From Casuarina equisetifolia (lineage: Eukaryota; Streptophyta; Magnoliopsida; Fagales; Casuarinaceae), in assembly GCA_028551475.1 (NCBI GenBank), contig CM052355.1:23773580-23837579 (forward strand): a stretch of 64,000 bases of DNA, written 5' to 3'. The notes below the pieces were generated by a model that did not search any database, had not been told where the DNA came from, and worked only from the letters and a program-made list of their open reading frames with translations. Below, in pieces: positions 45,401 through 56,400 of the stretch (position 1 is the stretch's first letter; each line of letters starts with the position of its first letter). The translations under genes were made by a program, and so were the position numbers.

Positions 45401-48130
45401 CATACGCTACTGATACTTGCAGAAATCCCATGAGATTTTCCCTGCTCGAATCGTTGAATTAGGTGTTTGACAGTTGCACAAGTTACTTCAAGTTTCTTCT
45501 ACTTTCCTTACACTTGGTTAGAGATTTCTGCTTAAATCTTATAGAATGAAGTTACATCAACTAGTCGGCGTCTGAGCTAGAATGTCACCCAAGAAATAGC
45601 AAAGGCAAAGACGGCTCAAAGACAATGACAACCAAGCATCACATTATTGCAGAAATTAATTCTTTGATCCATTTTCATCCAACTCTGTAGAACTTCCACA
45701 CCTACCAAATTTCTAAAATGTAGGCCAAGAAACTGAGATTTACGACAAGGTCAACCACACCCAAAGAAAAAGAAAAAAAGAAAAAAACTGTATACTGGAC
45801 CATCAAATGCTTGGAAAAGTTACTCAACAAAGATGGCCTAAAGCAAGTAAATCCAGTGGTCAAATTGCGGAACATGACCTCGACCTTCCTGCCTAAATCA
45901 AATGTATTTTGTGGACACAAGAGTTCTATTCACATGCACAACGTTTGAAGTTGAATGGATTACGTAGATACCATCAAATCTTTCTTTGGAGAAACAAAGA
46001 CCACAACAGTCAATCTTACGTTATCAACACGCTAGTTTTGGAAGTCGGCCCTTTCAAATCAATGCATAATTTTTCATTATAACTTATTTTTCTTTATTTT
46101 ACACAACTTAAGCTATAAAATTACCTTTTTAATAGCATTTTAGAAGCTAACTACAAATTATTAGACATACATCTTAGACAATGTCAGACAATCTACACCC
46201 ATTAACAGTTGTCTCTCTTTTTTTCTCCCTTAATACGGGCATATTTCAAGTTACCAGTCCCAAATATTGGATTTCAATTTTCCTATTCCTGCTATGAAAA
46301 TTGAAATCCTTGACAGAAATGTTTCTCACCGGTAGTTTGAAGTTACGCATCATCTAATTACTTCCCAAAACAACGACCTCTAAATGAATGTTGGCATCCA
46401 CGAGTACTTGTCCCATTAAGAACCCACCAACTTAGTTCAAAAGAGAAATTGTTGCCCAACTTCTACTGCGCTTGCCGTGGTCAATATGACGTAATAGATA
46501 GAACGCTACATGAGAGATTATGTGATAAGACTGGAAATTGATTCAGTCCCTCTACTTGTCCATTAAACGAAGCACCTTCTGCACGCCATTTACAAGCCAA
46601 GACAAGAAAACAAAGCAGAGAAAAACTGGGCTAGAGCCTTATTGGAGCTTTGAGTATACATATTCTTACAAAACTTGGAGTTCGAGGGGGGGGGGGGGGG
46701 GGGGGGGGGGGGCGAGTGCATGTTTCGAAGTCACAGCCACATGGGAGGGGAGACAAGCCATCGACCAAATGAAATTAGGTAAATGCACCCAGTTTCAACT
46801 TTCCAAGCAGTTAAAGTATGCTTTGTCTAAACGTCGTTTTTGGGCGTCAACACAGGCTGCAATTCCAATGTTCCAACCGACCACGCTTCATGTATTGCCG
46901 GTTCGACAGCTGCGACTCCCCCCGTTTTTGTCTCTGTCTTCCCTTCGGTTCATATATCTTATTGTGTGATCAGGACTTGGCCTCCCTTCTTATTCGTTTC
47001 CCGGTACGGTACGGGGTCTAGAGTCACCATTGAACATTCCTGAGAAGATAGTTATGGCAAACATTCCCCACACCTCATTATGATATCTCGTTCACATGTA
47101 CCAGAGTCCATTGTGGAAAGGGTTTTTAGACCCTTGAGAAGTTCCTTCTGCATTAATCACATTGAACTCATGTTTTTGACTAGAAGAAGGGAGAGTCTCC
47201 TTATATGACTTTGTTCTTTTGGGCAAGTGTACACACCTCTATCTTCCGCTGGAGTTAGCTGACTTGAGAACAAGGACTTGACAATGGCTGTCAATTTGAT
47301 GTGAAAATTCTTCTCTAGAGAAATTCTTTAGTCATAATCCATCCCTTGGATGCAAGGCAAATCATGTAGGACATATACTTGGACTGAGTGGTATGTGTAT
47401 TACTAATGTTAATACTAGAAACCTTCAAAGTCACTAACTAAACTTTGTGTGTACCGATGTTGAGTCATTCATTCACTTTGTAGTTTGTGTCAAAGCACCC
47501 ATGAATTACTGGGAATACATTTCTAGTCCTTGATGCATTTGCTTTTGCAGAGATTCTACCTCGTTATGAAGAAAATCTTTAACCAATTAATTTCTAGCTC
47601 CAGAAACGATAAAAGCTACGTAACCCAATGACATAACATTCATATTTTATTGGGGTTTATTATTTGTGGTGGAGAAAAAAGGATTAAACATGGGTACCCA
47701 CAAAACCAAGTTATTCGAATTCACAGTCCTCCAAAAAGAAACAAACAAAACCAGAAAAAAGTGCTACTTGGCTCGGTCTTCAAATCGATGACAGTAGGCC
47801 AAGGTTGAACCGTGTGCTGAGCGGAGCTGGTCTGGTCGACTCCCCACAAAACCGAGCATTTGGAGCCTTTGGCTAACTAGAAAAATAGAAAGCAAAAGGA
47901 AAAGAGAAGCTAATAAAGAATAGCCCGCCATTTGAATTCTCAGAATTGGTTGGGCATTGGTCCACGTACACTGCCTGTTGCTGAGCACACCACGTATCTG
48001 GTTTGGCCGTCTTCTTGTCACTTCATCTGAAAAATAGGAACCTTCATTGATGTTGCTGTCTCTTTCCCTCTTTTTACCTGCTTCGCTCACCGTAAATCTT
48101 ACACTTGTTCATCAGATCAATGTTAAAAGA
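42401..48130. other. Long intergenic region, no gene recognised
   Basis: AT-rich to about 43800. From 43830 to 44125 open frames overlap on both strands, up to 94 codons, with no recognisable motif. A Pro-rich frame at 44554-44748 and frames at 46538-47043 and 47764-48090 are also unassigned. A run of 27 G lies at 46686-46712. No transposase, reverse transcriptase or structural RNA was identified. Confidence 0.5.
46686..46712 (+). repeat. Run of 27 consecutive G
   Basis: An uninterrupted G homopolymer follows TTCGA and precedes CGAGTGC. It could form G-quadruplex structures in single strands. Its true length may be uncertain, since such runs are hard to sequence. Confidence 0.9.
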
Positions 48131-48886
48131 AGGGAAGGACAAGGTCAAAACACAGACCGAGCAACAGCCCAAGTAACGAGAGAGGGAGAGAGAGGGAGAG
48201 AGAGAGAGAGAGATAAGTGCGGCGTTGACTTTGTAAAGTAGAAGAGTCGTCTGCAGTTGCAGGATAATTAAAAAAAAAAAAAAAAAAGAGAGAAGAAGAA
48301 AAGGTCCAATGCAGCTGTTGACTACGCGGAAGGAAAGAGCGAGGAACTGTCCCTCGAAGACGACAAGGTAAAATCACATTTTTCAACACTACAAAATCAA
48401 AGACCAGTTTCTTTTTCTTTAGTATTTCCCATTTGATAAAATTATTATAAAAAAAAAAAAAGAAGAGCATGTATCAAATCAAAGCGCGTAATTGACCATA
48501 TGACTGTGGGAAAACAATGGATTCAAAGTCTTCAGCTTTGATTTCTACCAACACAACACAAATATAGCCTACAACGTATGCTCTCCTTTTATTCACTTTT
48601 TTTTTTTTTTCTGGGAGAGGGAAACTTTCCTCGCATATACAGCTAAATCTTCATTTTCCCAGATCCTCTTCCAGGTTTCCAAGCTTTAAACCAGCTTTGT
48701 GTTTCTGGGTCTCTGTGTCTTTTGCTACTCCCCTCATTCACCCTTTTCTTGTAGGAATCGGAAGAAAATTCTGCTTTTTCTTCTTTCCCATACAGAAATT
48801 TGAATTGTTCATCAATTTTTTCCCTCTTTCTGGGGATTGTTTCACCCATTTTCCGGAGTCGGATTCGGTGGAGGTTCTTCGCAACC
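48131..48886 (+). promoter_or_regulatory. Likely promoter and 5' leader of the aspartic protease gene
   Basis: Contains a (GA)n run at 48178-48213 and an A-run at about 48270-48286. The last 280 bases (T-run at 48599, then pyrimidine-rich sequence) resemble a plant 5' leader. GA repeats and pyrimidine patches are common core-promoter features in plants. No clear TATA box was located. Confidence 0.45.
48178..48213. repeat. (GA)n microsatellite
   Basis: About 18 GA units, some with an extra G, some 680 bp before the protease ATG. Confidence 0.85.
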
Positions 48887-50575
48887 ATGGTTGTTAAGGT
48901 TGCCCTTCTTCTGGTTCTCTTTTTATTATTCTCTGGCTCTTGGCAAGCGCTTGCTGCAATTTACCGCCACAAGAGCCACAATCCTAATGGCTCTACTCTC
49001 GCCGGTATCGATTTGCATGATCACCTGAGTTTCAATGCTGTATCATCTTCCGCGAGTACCGGGTGTGGCGTTTCAACTTCTAAGAAGTCCAAGCTATCGG
49101 CATCAACTACGCATGAAGATGAAGAATATGACGGTGATAATGAAGGAGGAGATTTTATTGTTTCATCGGAACCGCTTAGGCAATCTGTGAAGCTCCATCT
49201 TAAGCACAAGCCACTTAGCCAACAAACTGATCCCAAAAACTCCACGGTTGAGTTTACAATCAAAGACCTTACCAGAATTCAGACTCTTCTTACAAGAATT
49301 ACAGAGCAGAAGAACCAAGACGCCATTTCAAGGCTAAAGAAAGAAAGTGAGCAAGGAAAGAAACAACACAAGTCGGTTTTGGCTCCGGCGGCATCACCAG
49401 ATTCTTACTCGGGGGACTTTCCAGGGCAGCTCATGGCGACTTTGGAATCTGGGGTGAGCCTTGGCTCTGGCGAGTACTTCATGGATGTGTTTGTGGGTAC
49501 CCCTCCTAAACATTTCTCTTTGATATTAGATACTGGTAGTGATCTCAATTGGATTCAGTGTGTTCCTTGTCATGATTGTTTTGAGCAAAATGGACCTCAT
49601 TATGATCCCAAAGATTCCAGTTCTTTTAAGAATATAGGCTGCCATGATCCTCGTTGTCAACTGGTTTCATCGCCGGATCCTCCTAGGCCGTGCAAGGCAG
49701 AAAATCAAACATGCCCTTACTATTATTGGTATGGAGATAGTTCAAACACGACTGGAGATTTTGCACTTGAAACATTCACTGTTAATCTTACAACACCTTC
49801 CGGGGAGTCAGAAATTAAGCAGGTGGAGAATGTGATGTTTGGCTGCGGTCATTGGAATAGAGGCCTATTCCATGGAGCTGCAGGATTGTTAGGACTTGGG
49901 AGAGGGCCTCTATCCTTTTCCTCCCAGCTGCAGTCTCTTTATGGTCACTCTTTCTCTTATTGTCTTGTGGACAGGAATAGCAACGTTAGTGTTAGCAGCA
50001 AGTTGATTTTTGGAGAGGACAAGGACCTTTTGAGCCACCCTAATCTGAACTTTACGTCATTGGTCGCTGGCAAAGAGAATCCGGTTGATACATTCTACTA
50101 TGTCCAGATCAAGTCAATCGTGGTCGGAGGAGAGGTTCTTAACATTCCGGAGAAGACTTGGCATTTGACATCAGAAGGTGCTGGCGGTACTATAATTGAT
50201 TCGGGTACTACACTCACTTACTTTGCAGAACCTGCTTATAAGACTATAAGAGACGCATTTGTGAAGAAGATTCAAGGCTACCCAGTACTTGAAGAATTTC
50301 CTGTCCTCGATCCCTGTTACAATGTTTCTGGAGTTGAGAAGCTGGAGCTGCCTGAGTTCGCAATCCATTTTGCAGATGGAGCAGTGTGGAATTTCCCAGT
50401 CGAAAATTACTTTATCCGGCTTGAACCAGAGGATGTTGTTTGCTTGGCTATTTTAGAGACTCCCAGTTCTCCTCTTTCAATAATTGGAAACTACCAGCAG
50501 CAGAATTTTCATATTCTGTATGACATGAAGAAGTCCAGGCTGGGATACGCACCGATGCAATGTGCTGATCTCTAA
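48887..50575 (+). CDS. Secreted aspartic protease, nepenthesin-like (pepsin A1 family), single exon
   Basis: Plant A1 endopeptidase of 562 aa encoded without introns. The start at 48887 is preferred over an in-frame ATG at 48800: it has ACCATGG context and directly begins a signal peptide (MVVKVALLLVLFLLFSGSWQ, ending about ALAA). A charged, Lys-rich propeptide of about 170 residues follows. The mature enzyme begins near SGVSLGSGEYFMDVFVGTPP. The first catalytic motif is LDTGSDLNW and the second is IIDSGTTLTY. The nepenthesin-type insertion has the expected Cys pairs (CVPCHDC, GCHDPRC, CPYYYWYGD). The C-terminal block reads SIIGNYQQQNFHILYD. Several N-glycosylation sequons (NLT, NVS, NFT) support passage through the secretory route. 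The length and all catalytic features are normal. Its closest Arabidopsis relatives, as I recall, include the protease gene next to CALS6. The substrate is unknown. Confidence 0.95.
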   Translation: MVVKVALLLVLFLLFSGSWQALAAIYRHKSHNPNGSTLAGIDLHDHLSFNAVSSSASTGCGVSTSKKSKLSASTTHEDEEYDGDNEGGDFIVSSEPLRQSVKLHLKHKPLSQQTDPKNSTVEFTIKDLTRIQTLLTRITEQKNQDAISRLKKESEQGKKQHKSVLAPAASPDSYSGDFPGQLMATLESGVSLGSGEYFMDVFVGTPPKHFSLILDTGSDLNWIQCVPCHDCFEQNGPHYDPKDSSSFKNIGCHDPRCQLVSSPDPPRPCKAENQTCPYYYWYGDSSNTTGDFALETFTVNLTTPSGESEIKQVENVMFGCGHWNRGLFHGAAGLLGLGRGPLSFSSQLQSLYGHSFSYCLVDRNSNVSVSSKLIFGEDKDLLSHPNLNFTSLVAGKENPVDTFYYVQIKSIVVGGEVLNIPEKTWHLTSEGAGGTIIDSGTTLTYFAEPAYKTIRDAFVKKIQGYPVLEEFPVLDPCYNVSGVEKLELPEFAIHFADGAVWNFPVENYFIRLEPEDVVCLAILETPSSPLSIIGNYQQQNFHILYDMKKSRLGYAPMQCADL

Positions 50576-51545
50576 CCATTTGTTAGAAGATTAGATGGTA
50601 GGAGATGAAGTGTAAAGATGGACGGATGCAGAGGGGGAATTTCTGGGTATTCTTGCATAAATGGTAACATACAAGAAATCAGATTCTTTTTTTTTTTCCA
50701 ACCTTTTGAGGTCAAATGATTATAGACACTGTATCATGATGCTTTTTCCAGAACCGGAGCATTGCATTCTTATATATATCAACTGTTATCTATTTTGGTT
50801 TCAATTTGTTGAAGTAAATGAATATTATAACTCCGGCTTGGTGGCTTATTCTCGTTCAATCCGTAACCTGAAATCGAATACTTATACCTGCTTACTGAAG
50901 AAGATCTAATCTCCACTTTTGAGATTCACCTTGGTTGGATTTTTGTTCCTTAGATGTTTTGGATTTAGTCCGATTTAGTCCCTGTGACTGATGGCGACTG
51001 CTTTTAATGTGCAATTACTAGTGTGTAAATTGGTTCAGGATTTGACCCTTGACAAAGACTGGGGAAACGTTCAAATGGAATGCAGGCTGTTGTTTCCATA
51101 CGTACTAAACTGTAAGACTGGGCAGGCGTTGCTTTTTGCTTGCTGAAATGGATTGGCTTCCACTATACTTATGTAGGAGTTTGCAATATTCTTTTTTATT
51201 ACAGATATTTAACTACTTGGGGCCGATTAGAGGTATTAGACCACTTAAATGGTGTCTATTGTAACATTCCAAAAAAAAAAAAAAATACATATCCTTTATT
51301 TATGAAAATAATAAAATTTTACGGGTTGAAGCTAGGGTTTCCTCTCTGCCTCTGGGTTGAGCAGGAGTTGATCCAAGTTGCTTCAGCAGTTCTGCTAGCA
51401 ATAGGACCTCTGTGAACGACAGGATAAAAAGTTTCTTTATGAAATGTGGTTGGCTACACGGGAAAGCAAAGATGCACTGCTATTTGAAAGCTCCTTGACT
51501 CGATCATGTCTATCTGAAACCGTGGGAGGAATAGGATTTGGTTCT

Positions 51546-51910
51546 GTGTTACGGGCTTATGGGAGCCCATGACTGGTTCAAGCTTATGCGCACTCATATT
51601 GTAACTATATTCAAATGAAACGATTCACAATTAACCCTAGGGCTTAGGCCTTTGGGCATAATGATATCAATGATAACCTCATCTTCTAAGTTTAAATTAT
51701 AAAAGGGATGACCTGTAGTAAAGACTATTCAGGAAAGGATAATGTAGTGTGAGTTTTCTAGAGTGGAGTTGTCTTGGATAGGCCATCAAGGGCATCTATC
51801 AGAGAGTGTGATAGTTTGTTTTGGGCTTATAAGAGCCCGTGACAATTTTGGATTTATAAGGGCTTGTGTTGTGGATAGTATTCAAATGGAATAATTTGTA
51901 GTTAATAAAC
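51546..51910. repeat. Degenerate direct repeats, 270 bp apart
   Basis: GGGCTTATGGGAGCCCATGA at 51553 and GGGCTTATAAGAGCCCGTGA at 51823 are each followed within about 80 bp by ATTCAAATG and a similar AT-rich tail. The arrangement could be the LTRs of a small old retroelement, but no primer-binding site was found between them. Confidence 0.4.
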
Positions 51911-52892
51911 ATGTTCTGACATAATAATCACATATCATAACACAATATTTGCTGAATTTGTCAAAAATAAATTAAAATTGTACATTCTCTGTACAATCTG
52001 CAGATATCCCATCTCACTTTTATCATCTACCCACAATTATGTGAAAGCTATCTCAATGTTACTGACTTTTGGTGTCTCTAATCTTTGGTAGAGGTTCCCT
52101 CTCTTACTCATATTTCTCTAGCTCTCTCTCATTTTAAACCGCATATGAGACAAGAATACCACATGAGCAATTCTTTCCTCGTTGCAAACACCAATATATT
52201 GCAACAACTTCTACTGTGGTTATATATTCCTACATGAAGTTAATTGGAAAACCTTATTTCTTCAAATGGCAAAAGTTACATGTTCTTCCGAAATGACTTA
52301 CATGTTCTATGTAAATGACTTAACTACAAATATCATTTTATCAAAGCTGATGTTAGTTGCAGTATAATATGTCAGATCGTTTGAAGGTTTGGAAGCAAGT
52401 CATAGATCATTAAGGACAAATTTTTATTTAAAGTATAGAGATATTATATTAAAAAGGAAACTGTGTCATCCTTTTTCAAACAAATCGTGGCGTGTCACCC
52501 AGCTCAACTACGACTTTGACAACTACGAGTAGAAGTGAAAGTCGGCAAAACAATATAGAAGGAAGTGCTGTGAAACACAACAGCAGTTGAAGAATGTTAA
52601 GGAAAAATTAAAAGACCAAACAGCCTTTTATCTTTCTATCGGCGACTTTCTCCTCACACTTTGCAACTGGGTCTTTTCGGTCTCCTTCGTTTCCCTTTCT
52701 GAACGCAACTCTTTCACCTTGCCTCCTCGGCTGGAATCCGCTCCCCTTCTTCTTCGCGAACAGCATTGTGCAGTTCTCTAAATTCTGCTAAGAAGTAGCT
52801 GTTGGAAGCCTTCACGTATTTTTGTAGTTTGGTTAAGCTGTTTTGCAACTTAACAATGGCACCTTCTGGTGAGCCAACTTTACACAACGAAT

Positions 52893-52905
52893 GGCTCTGA
52901 TACCA
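52893..52905 (-). promoter_or_regulatory. Primer-binding-site-like motif (tRNA-iMet) of an LTR element
   Basis: On the minus strand TGGTATCAGAGCC is a perfect match to the plant initiator-Met primer-binding site. It is preceded by CTCATAACATT, like the CA end of an LTR. An LTR would then lie at higher coordinates (from about 52908 towards 53400). I could not define its other end or a second LTR. Confidence 0.4.
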
Positions 52906-53417
52906 AATGTTATGAGTTTGATTAGAGGAAATCCTGACAGGGTCTTTAAGAAGCTGAAATGAAACTCATTTTAAGCAAATAAGAGAGACTGAAAAGAAAG
53001 GACTATTTACATATTGCGGTTTGGCGCATTAAGTGGAGCCGGAACCTTGTTTTCATAGAGGAGAAAATAGAATCTTTGAGTTTTCTGGGTTACAAAAAGC
53101 TGCCCCCTCTATTGTAGCATGGTCGATTCTCTTATAGGAGTTTCCATCGTTCTTCCTGCCATATCATGGTCGACTTTCTTGGGTGGTACGGCAAAGTCAC
53201 GAGACAGGGAGACAAGTGAGGTAGTGAAACAGAGAGACAGTGGGAGAGGTGTACGACGGGCATGGGACTTCTTCCTCTGACCAACTCCTGAAGCACCATT
53301 TCCCACGTCCAATTATATCCTTCTCGACTGAGAAATAAAGCACGGTAACAGATAACAACCACAGTATCACTTCCCAGAATAAGCTGTTGAGTACTGGTGT
53401 TTGAGACGCACCAAAAA

Positions 53418-56400
53418 TTAAGATGTTTTATCCTTCCTTCCCGCAAGAATCATTGAAATCTGAAGGCCTCTACTAAATGCTTGATTGAATAACAGGCGCG
53501 TTTGGAACTCTGATATAAACGGGAACCAAGACAAAAGAACCACGGGTGTGATGATTATTAGCCCCATTATGTATTCATACGCTCTTGCTACTTCCTTCAC
53601 TGATTCCCACAGGCGTACCCATTCAAAGAATTTCTTGTATGCTTGGGCAATCTAACAACAAAAATAAAGGAAACATTAATGCAGTAAACCAGCAATTAAG
53701 CAATAAAATAATGAAAGTGCAATAAACTATGTAACAATAATTTGGATTTCATGTCTGCTAAACTAATGGTGATCTCAAAATGGCAATTGACATAGCTAAA
53801 GTGAAACTGGGAGGACAATGTGTTTCTGAACTTACAAGAAGAAGGCCCCACACTGTGGGTGCGAAGGCAAGAAGAGCATAGAATAGATCTGATAAAGTAA
53901 CTCCACATTCATGAAATGTCAGACTCACAAGAAGCACGAGAAGCACTTTGAGAATCCTGACCACAAGCAGCAGGTGGGTAGGAAATCTTCGCCGACCCAC
54001 TGATACCATCTGATAGCAGCACGTAAAGACAGTAAGCAAAATGCGAAATGAATACGCATGTTTCTGGACTAAAGAAATACAAACATTAATGCCAATAGAA
54101 AAGGGAGGAAGAACAAGCAAGGAAAGGGAAATTTTGCACGCTTTAATCTTTCCCTTTAAGCCTGACCTGGTTTATTCACAATTATGAATTAATTTTGTTG
54201 GTCACTTAAACTAATGGATTTGATTTGCACATACCTTTGAGACAAGAAGAACAGTCACCAGTGCTAGCCAAGAAAATGCATAAACCTAGAAAGAAATTTT
54301 AAGTAAAAATCAGAACCTAATTCAGTCATTGTCAATCCAAAAAGAGAACGTGAATTTTTACCTGGATGCTCTTGTTACGATGGCTTATATCGAGGTGGTA
54401 CACAATTCCGTATTGGTAAATAAAAAAGCGAAATGCAAGGATTGTCTCCAGTACTCTCCCCCGTTTATTCGTGTACTTCATGTGTTTTTGTTCTTCATTC
54501 CACCATGATTCCCAACTTTTGTCAGCTGGAATTCCAATACCACCACGATTTTCCATCCACCTCTTCCAGTCCGTCCAATCTTCTACTGTCTTCTGCCAAT
54601 CAAAGCCAGACGGATTGAACACGAAAGGTGCCAACAACCAAGAAGCAACAAGAAACCACATGGAAAAAGTGATGAACATATGCAGCTTTGTGTGATTTGA
54701 CTTGTCATAAACTTGATATACGGTCAAAAGAATCAAAAGCTCCTGCCCTTTCACAAAGTGACTTCGCGTGTACATCCTATAGTTATCAGCAAACTTTGCA
54801 TGAAAAACAACAAATCCGCGGCCAGTAGCTCGATATTTAGACCCTCCGTGCAAAATCGATCTTCCAAACTAATGTGCTTTTGTCCCAAGCTGGAATGTAA
54901 AAAATACAGAGGCGAGCTGTAGTTGCATGATGATAAAATCACAAAGAGCTATACGAAATCCTTTTTCTAGGCATATCTCCATAACCATTGGTAGCACTAC
55001 CAGCGAGCCCATTTGGAAAACAGATTGGTTGGCCAAAGCCTCTTCAAGGGCCTTGCCCTGTTGTATGCCTCGAGTATGAAGAATTCCTGTCTCCACCCCA
55101 CTCAAAACCATGTACAGTCGCCCATATAAAAATATATACACTGTAAGCACAGTCAACTAAAACAAAAGAACGTCAAAATTAGGCCCGAATGTAAATTTCC
55201 ACATAACAAAAAAAAGCAAAATTAACCTACTAGACACAGAAGAAATAGAAGTTCTCTACAAAAAGCAATAACATTTGTAAATATTGGTTGGAGGACTCAA
55301 AAGGTATTTGAAATTTGCATCAAGTTGCTGTAGTTTTCCATTTCATTTCAATAAATTGTTAACTTCTTGGACAGCAGGCCCTCCAGAATTAAACAGTTCA
55401 TCACATACACACCAACCAACCAACATCACCCCATCTCTTCAAAAGCATGTAAATGTTAAATCCTTCATCGCAAGAAAACGCATGAGATATATAAGTTTGG
55501 TTAACGTACCATACAATTGAAGTAGAAACCCACTGTTGTGAAGTAGAAGGACAACATCCTATAGAAGTCAAATTGAAGCCCAAGACGATAAACATCACGG
55601 CTTAGAGTCTGCTCTCCATTTCCATTTGCAACCTTAGCCTCAAAATGAGATATTTGGTTCATTCCAACATCACGCCCCTTGCCTACTTGGATGTACTCAT
55701 GGTGTGTTACAAATCCCCCACGCAGAGTTGAATTAAATCCTGAAGAGATCAAGTCTAATATGAGTAAACAGATATTCAAATTCATCAGTCATCTCCCGAT
55801 GAGCCAACAACTACCTGCGAATATATCCTCGCTTAAGTTGATTCCTCTTGAAGCTTTGCTTATACCACCTCTTGTTATGTGGAAGATCCTGTCAAATATA
55901 TCAGGATGTCCATAGTGGAAACGTACCCTGAAAAGTACAATGGAAGATATTCAATTGACACTCAAAATATAGAAGCAGAGAACAAATCTGCAGGCACTAA
56001 AACCATATCAGCCATGACACGTGAATTTTCTGTGTAAACTTACAGACTGAATGTAAGAATATAATTGATTAAAACTATATGTATAAAGCGGTGATACAAA
56101 CTACAGAAACACATATTTGATCATTATGCGGTTCATAGTCTCCCACAGAAGTATATAAAAGACACTTGTCATTATATACTTATATTCAAACTTTGACTCT
56201 GTGGTTTGCTTCAGACTTTGGTCAAGATGTTTCATATTTGGATCTCACTTATTGAAAGGGTTAACCATTTTCTATTCATTTTTAAAACATTTGTTCAGTT
56301 CTAGAATGTTCTGTTTTAAAATTCATTCGTCATAAAAGATGTTGCTTTTTTCAATTCACCATTTTTGCAGATGAATGCATCAGCGTTGGGAAGTGTCCAT

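Larger units (their letters stand above)
50576..53417. other. Intergenic DNA between the aspartic protease and the callose synthase 3' end
   Basis: The first 300 bases are likely 3' untranslated region of the protease gene. Two degenerate direct repeats begin with GGGCTTAT at 51553 and 51823. A retroelement-like primer-binding motif lies at 52893-52905. A pyrimidine-rich stretch at 52620-52790 looks like a plant 5' leader but leads into no recognisable gene. Confidence 0.5.

Noticed and set aside
47764..48090. 108-codon minus-strand frame with a hydrophobic stretch
   Set aside because: No family recognised. It lies just outside the likely promoter of the aspartic protease gene and shows no splice or leader context.
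48800..48886. Upstream in-frame ATG of the aspartic protease (29 extra residues)
   Set aside because: It would bury the clear signal peptide behind an Arg-rich extension. The ATG at 48887 has a better context and makes a normal secreted precursor.
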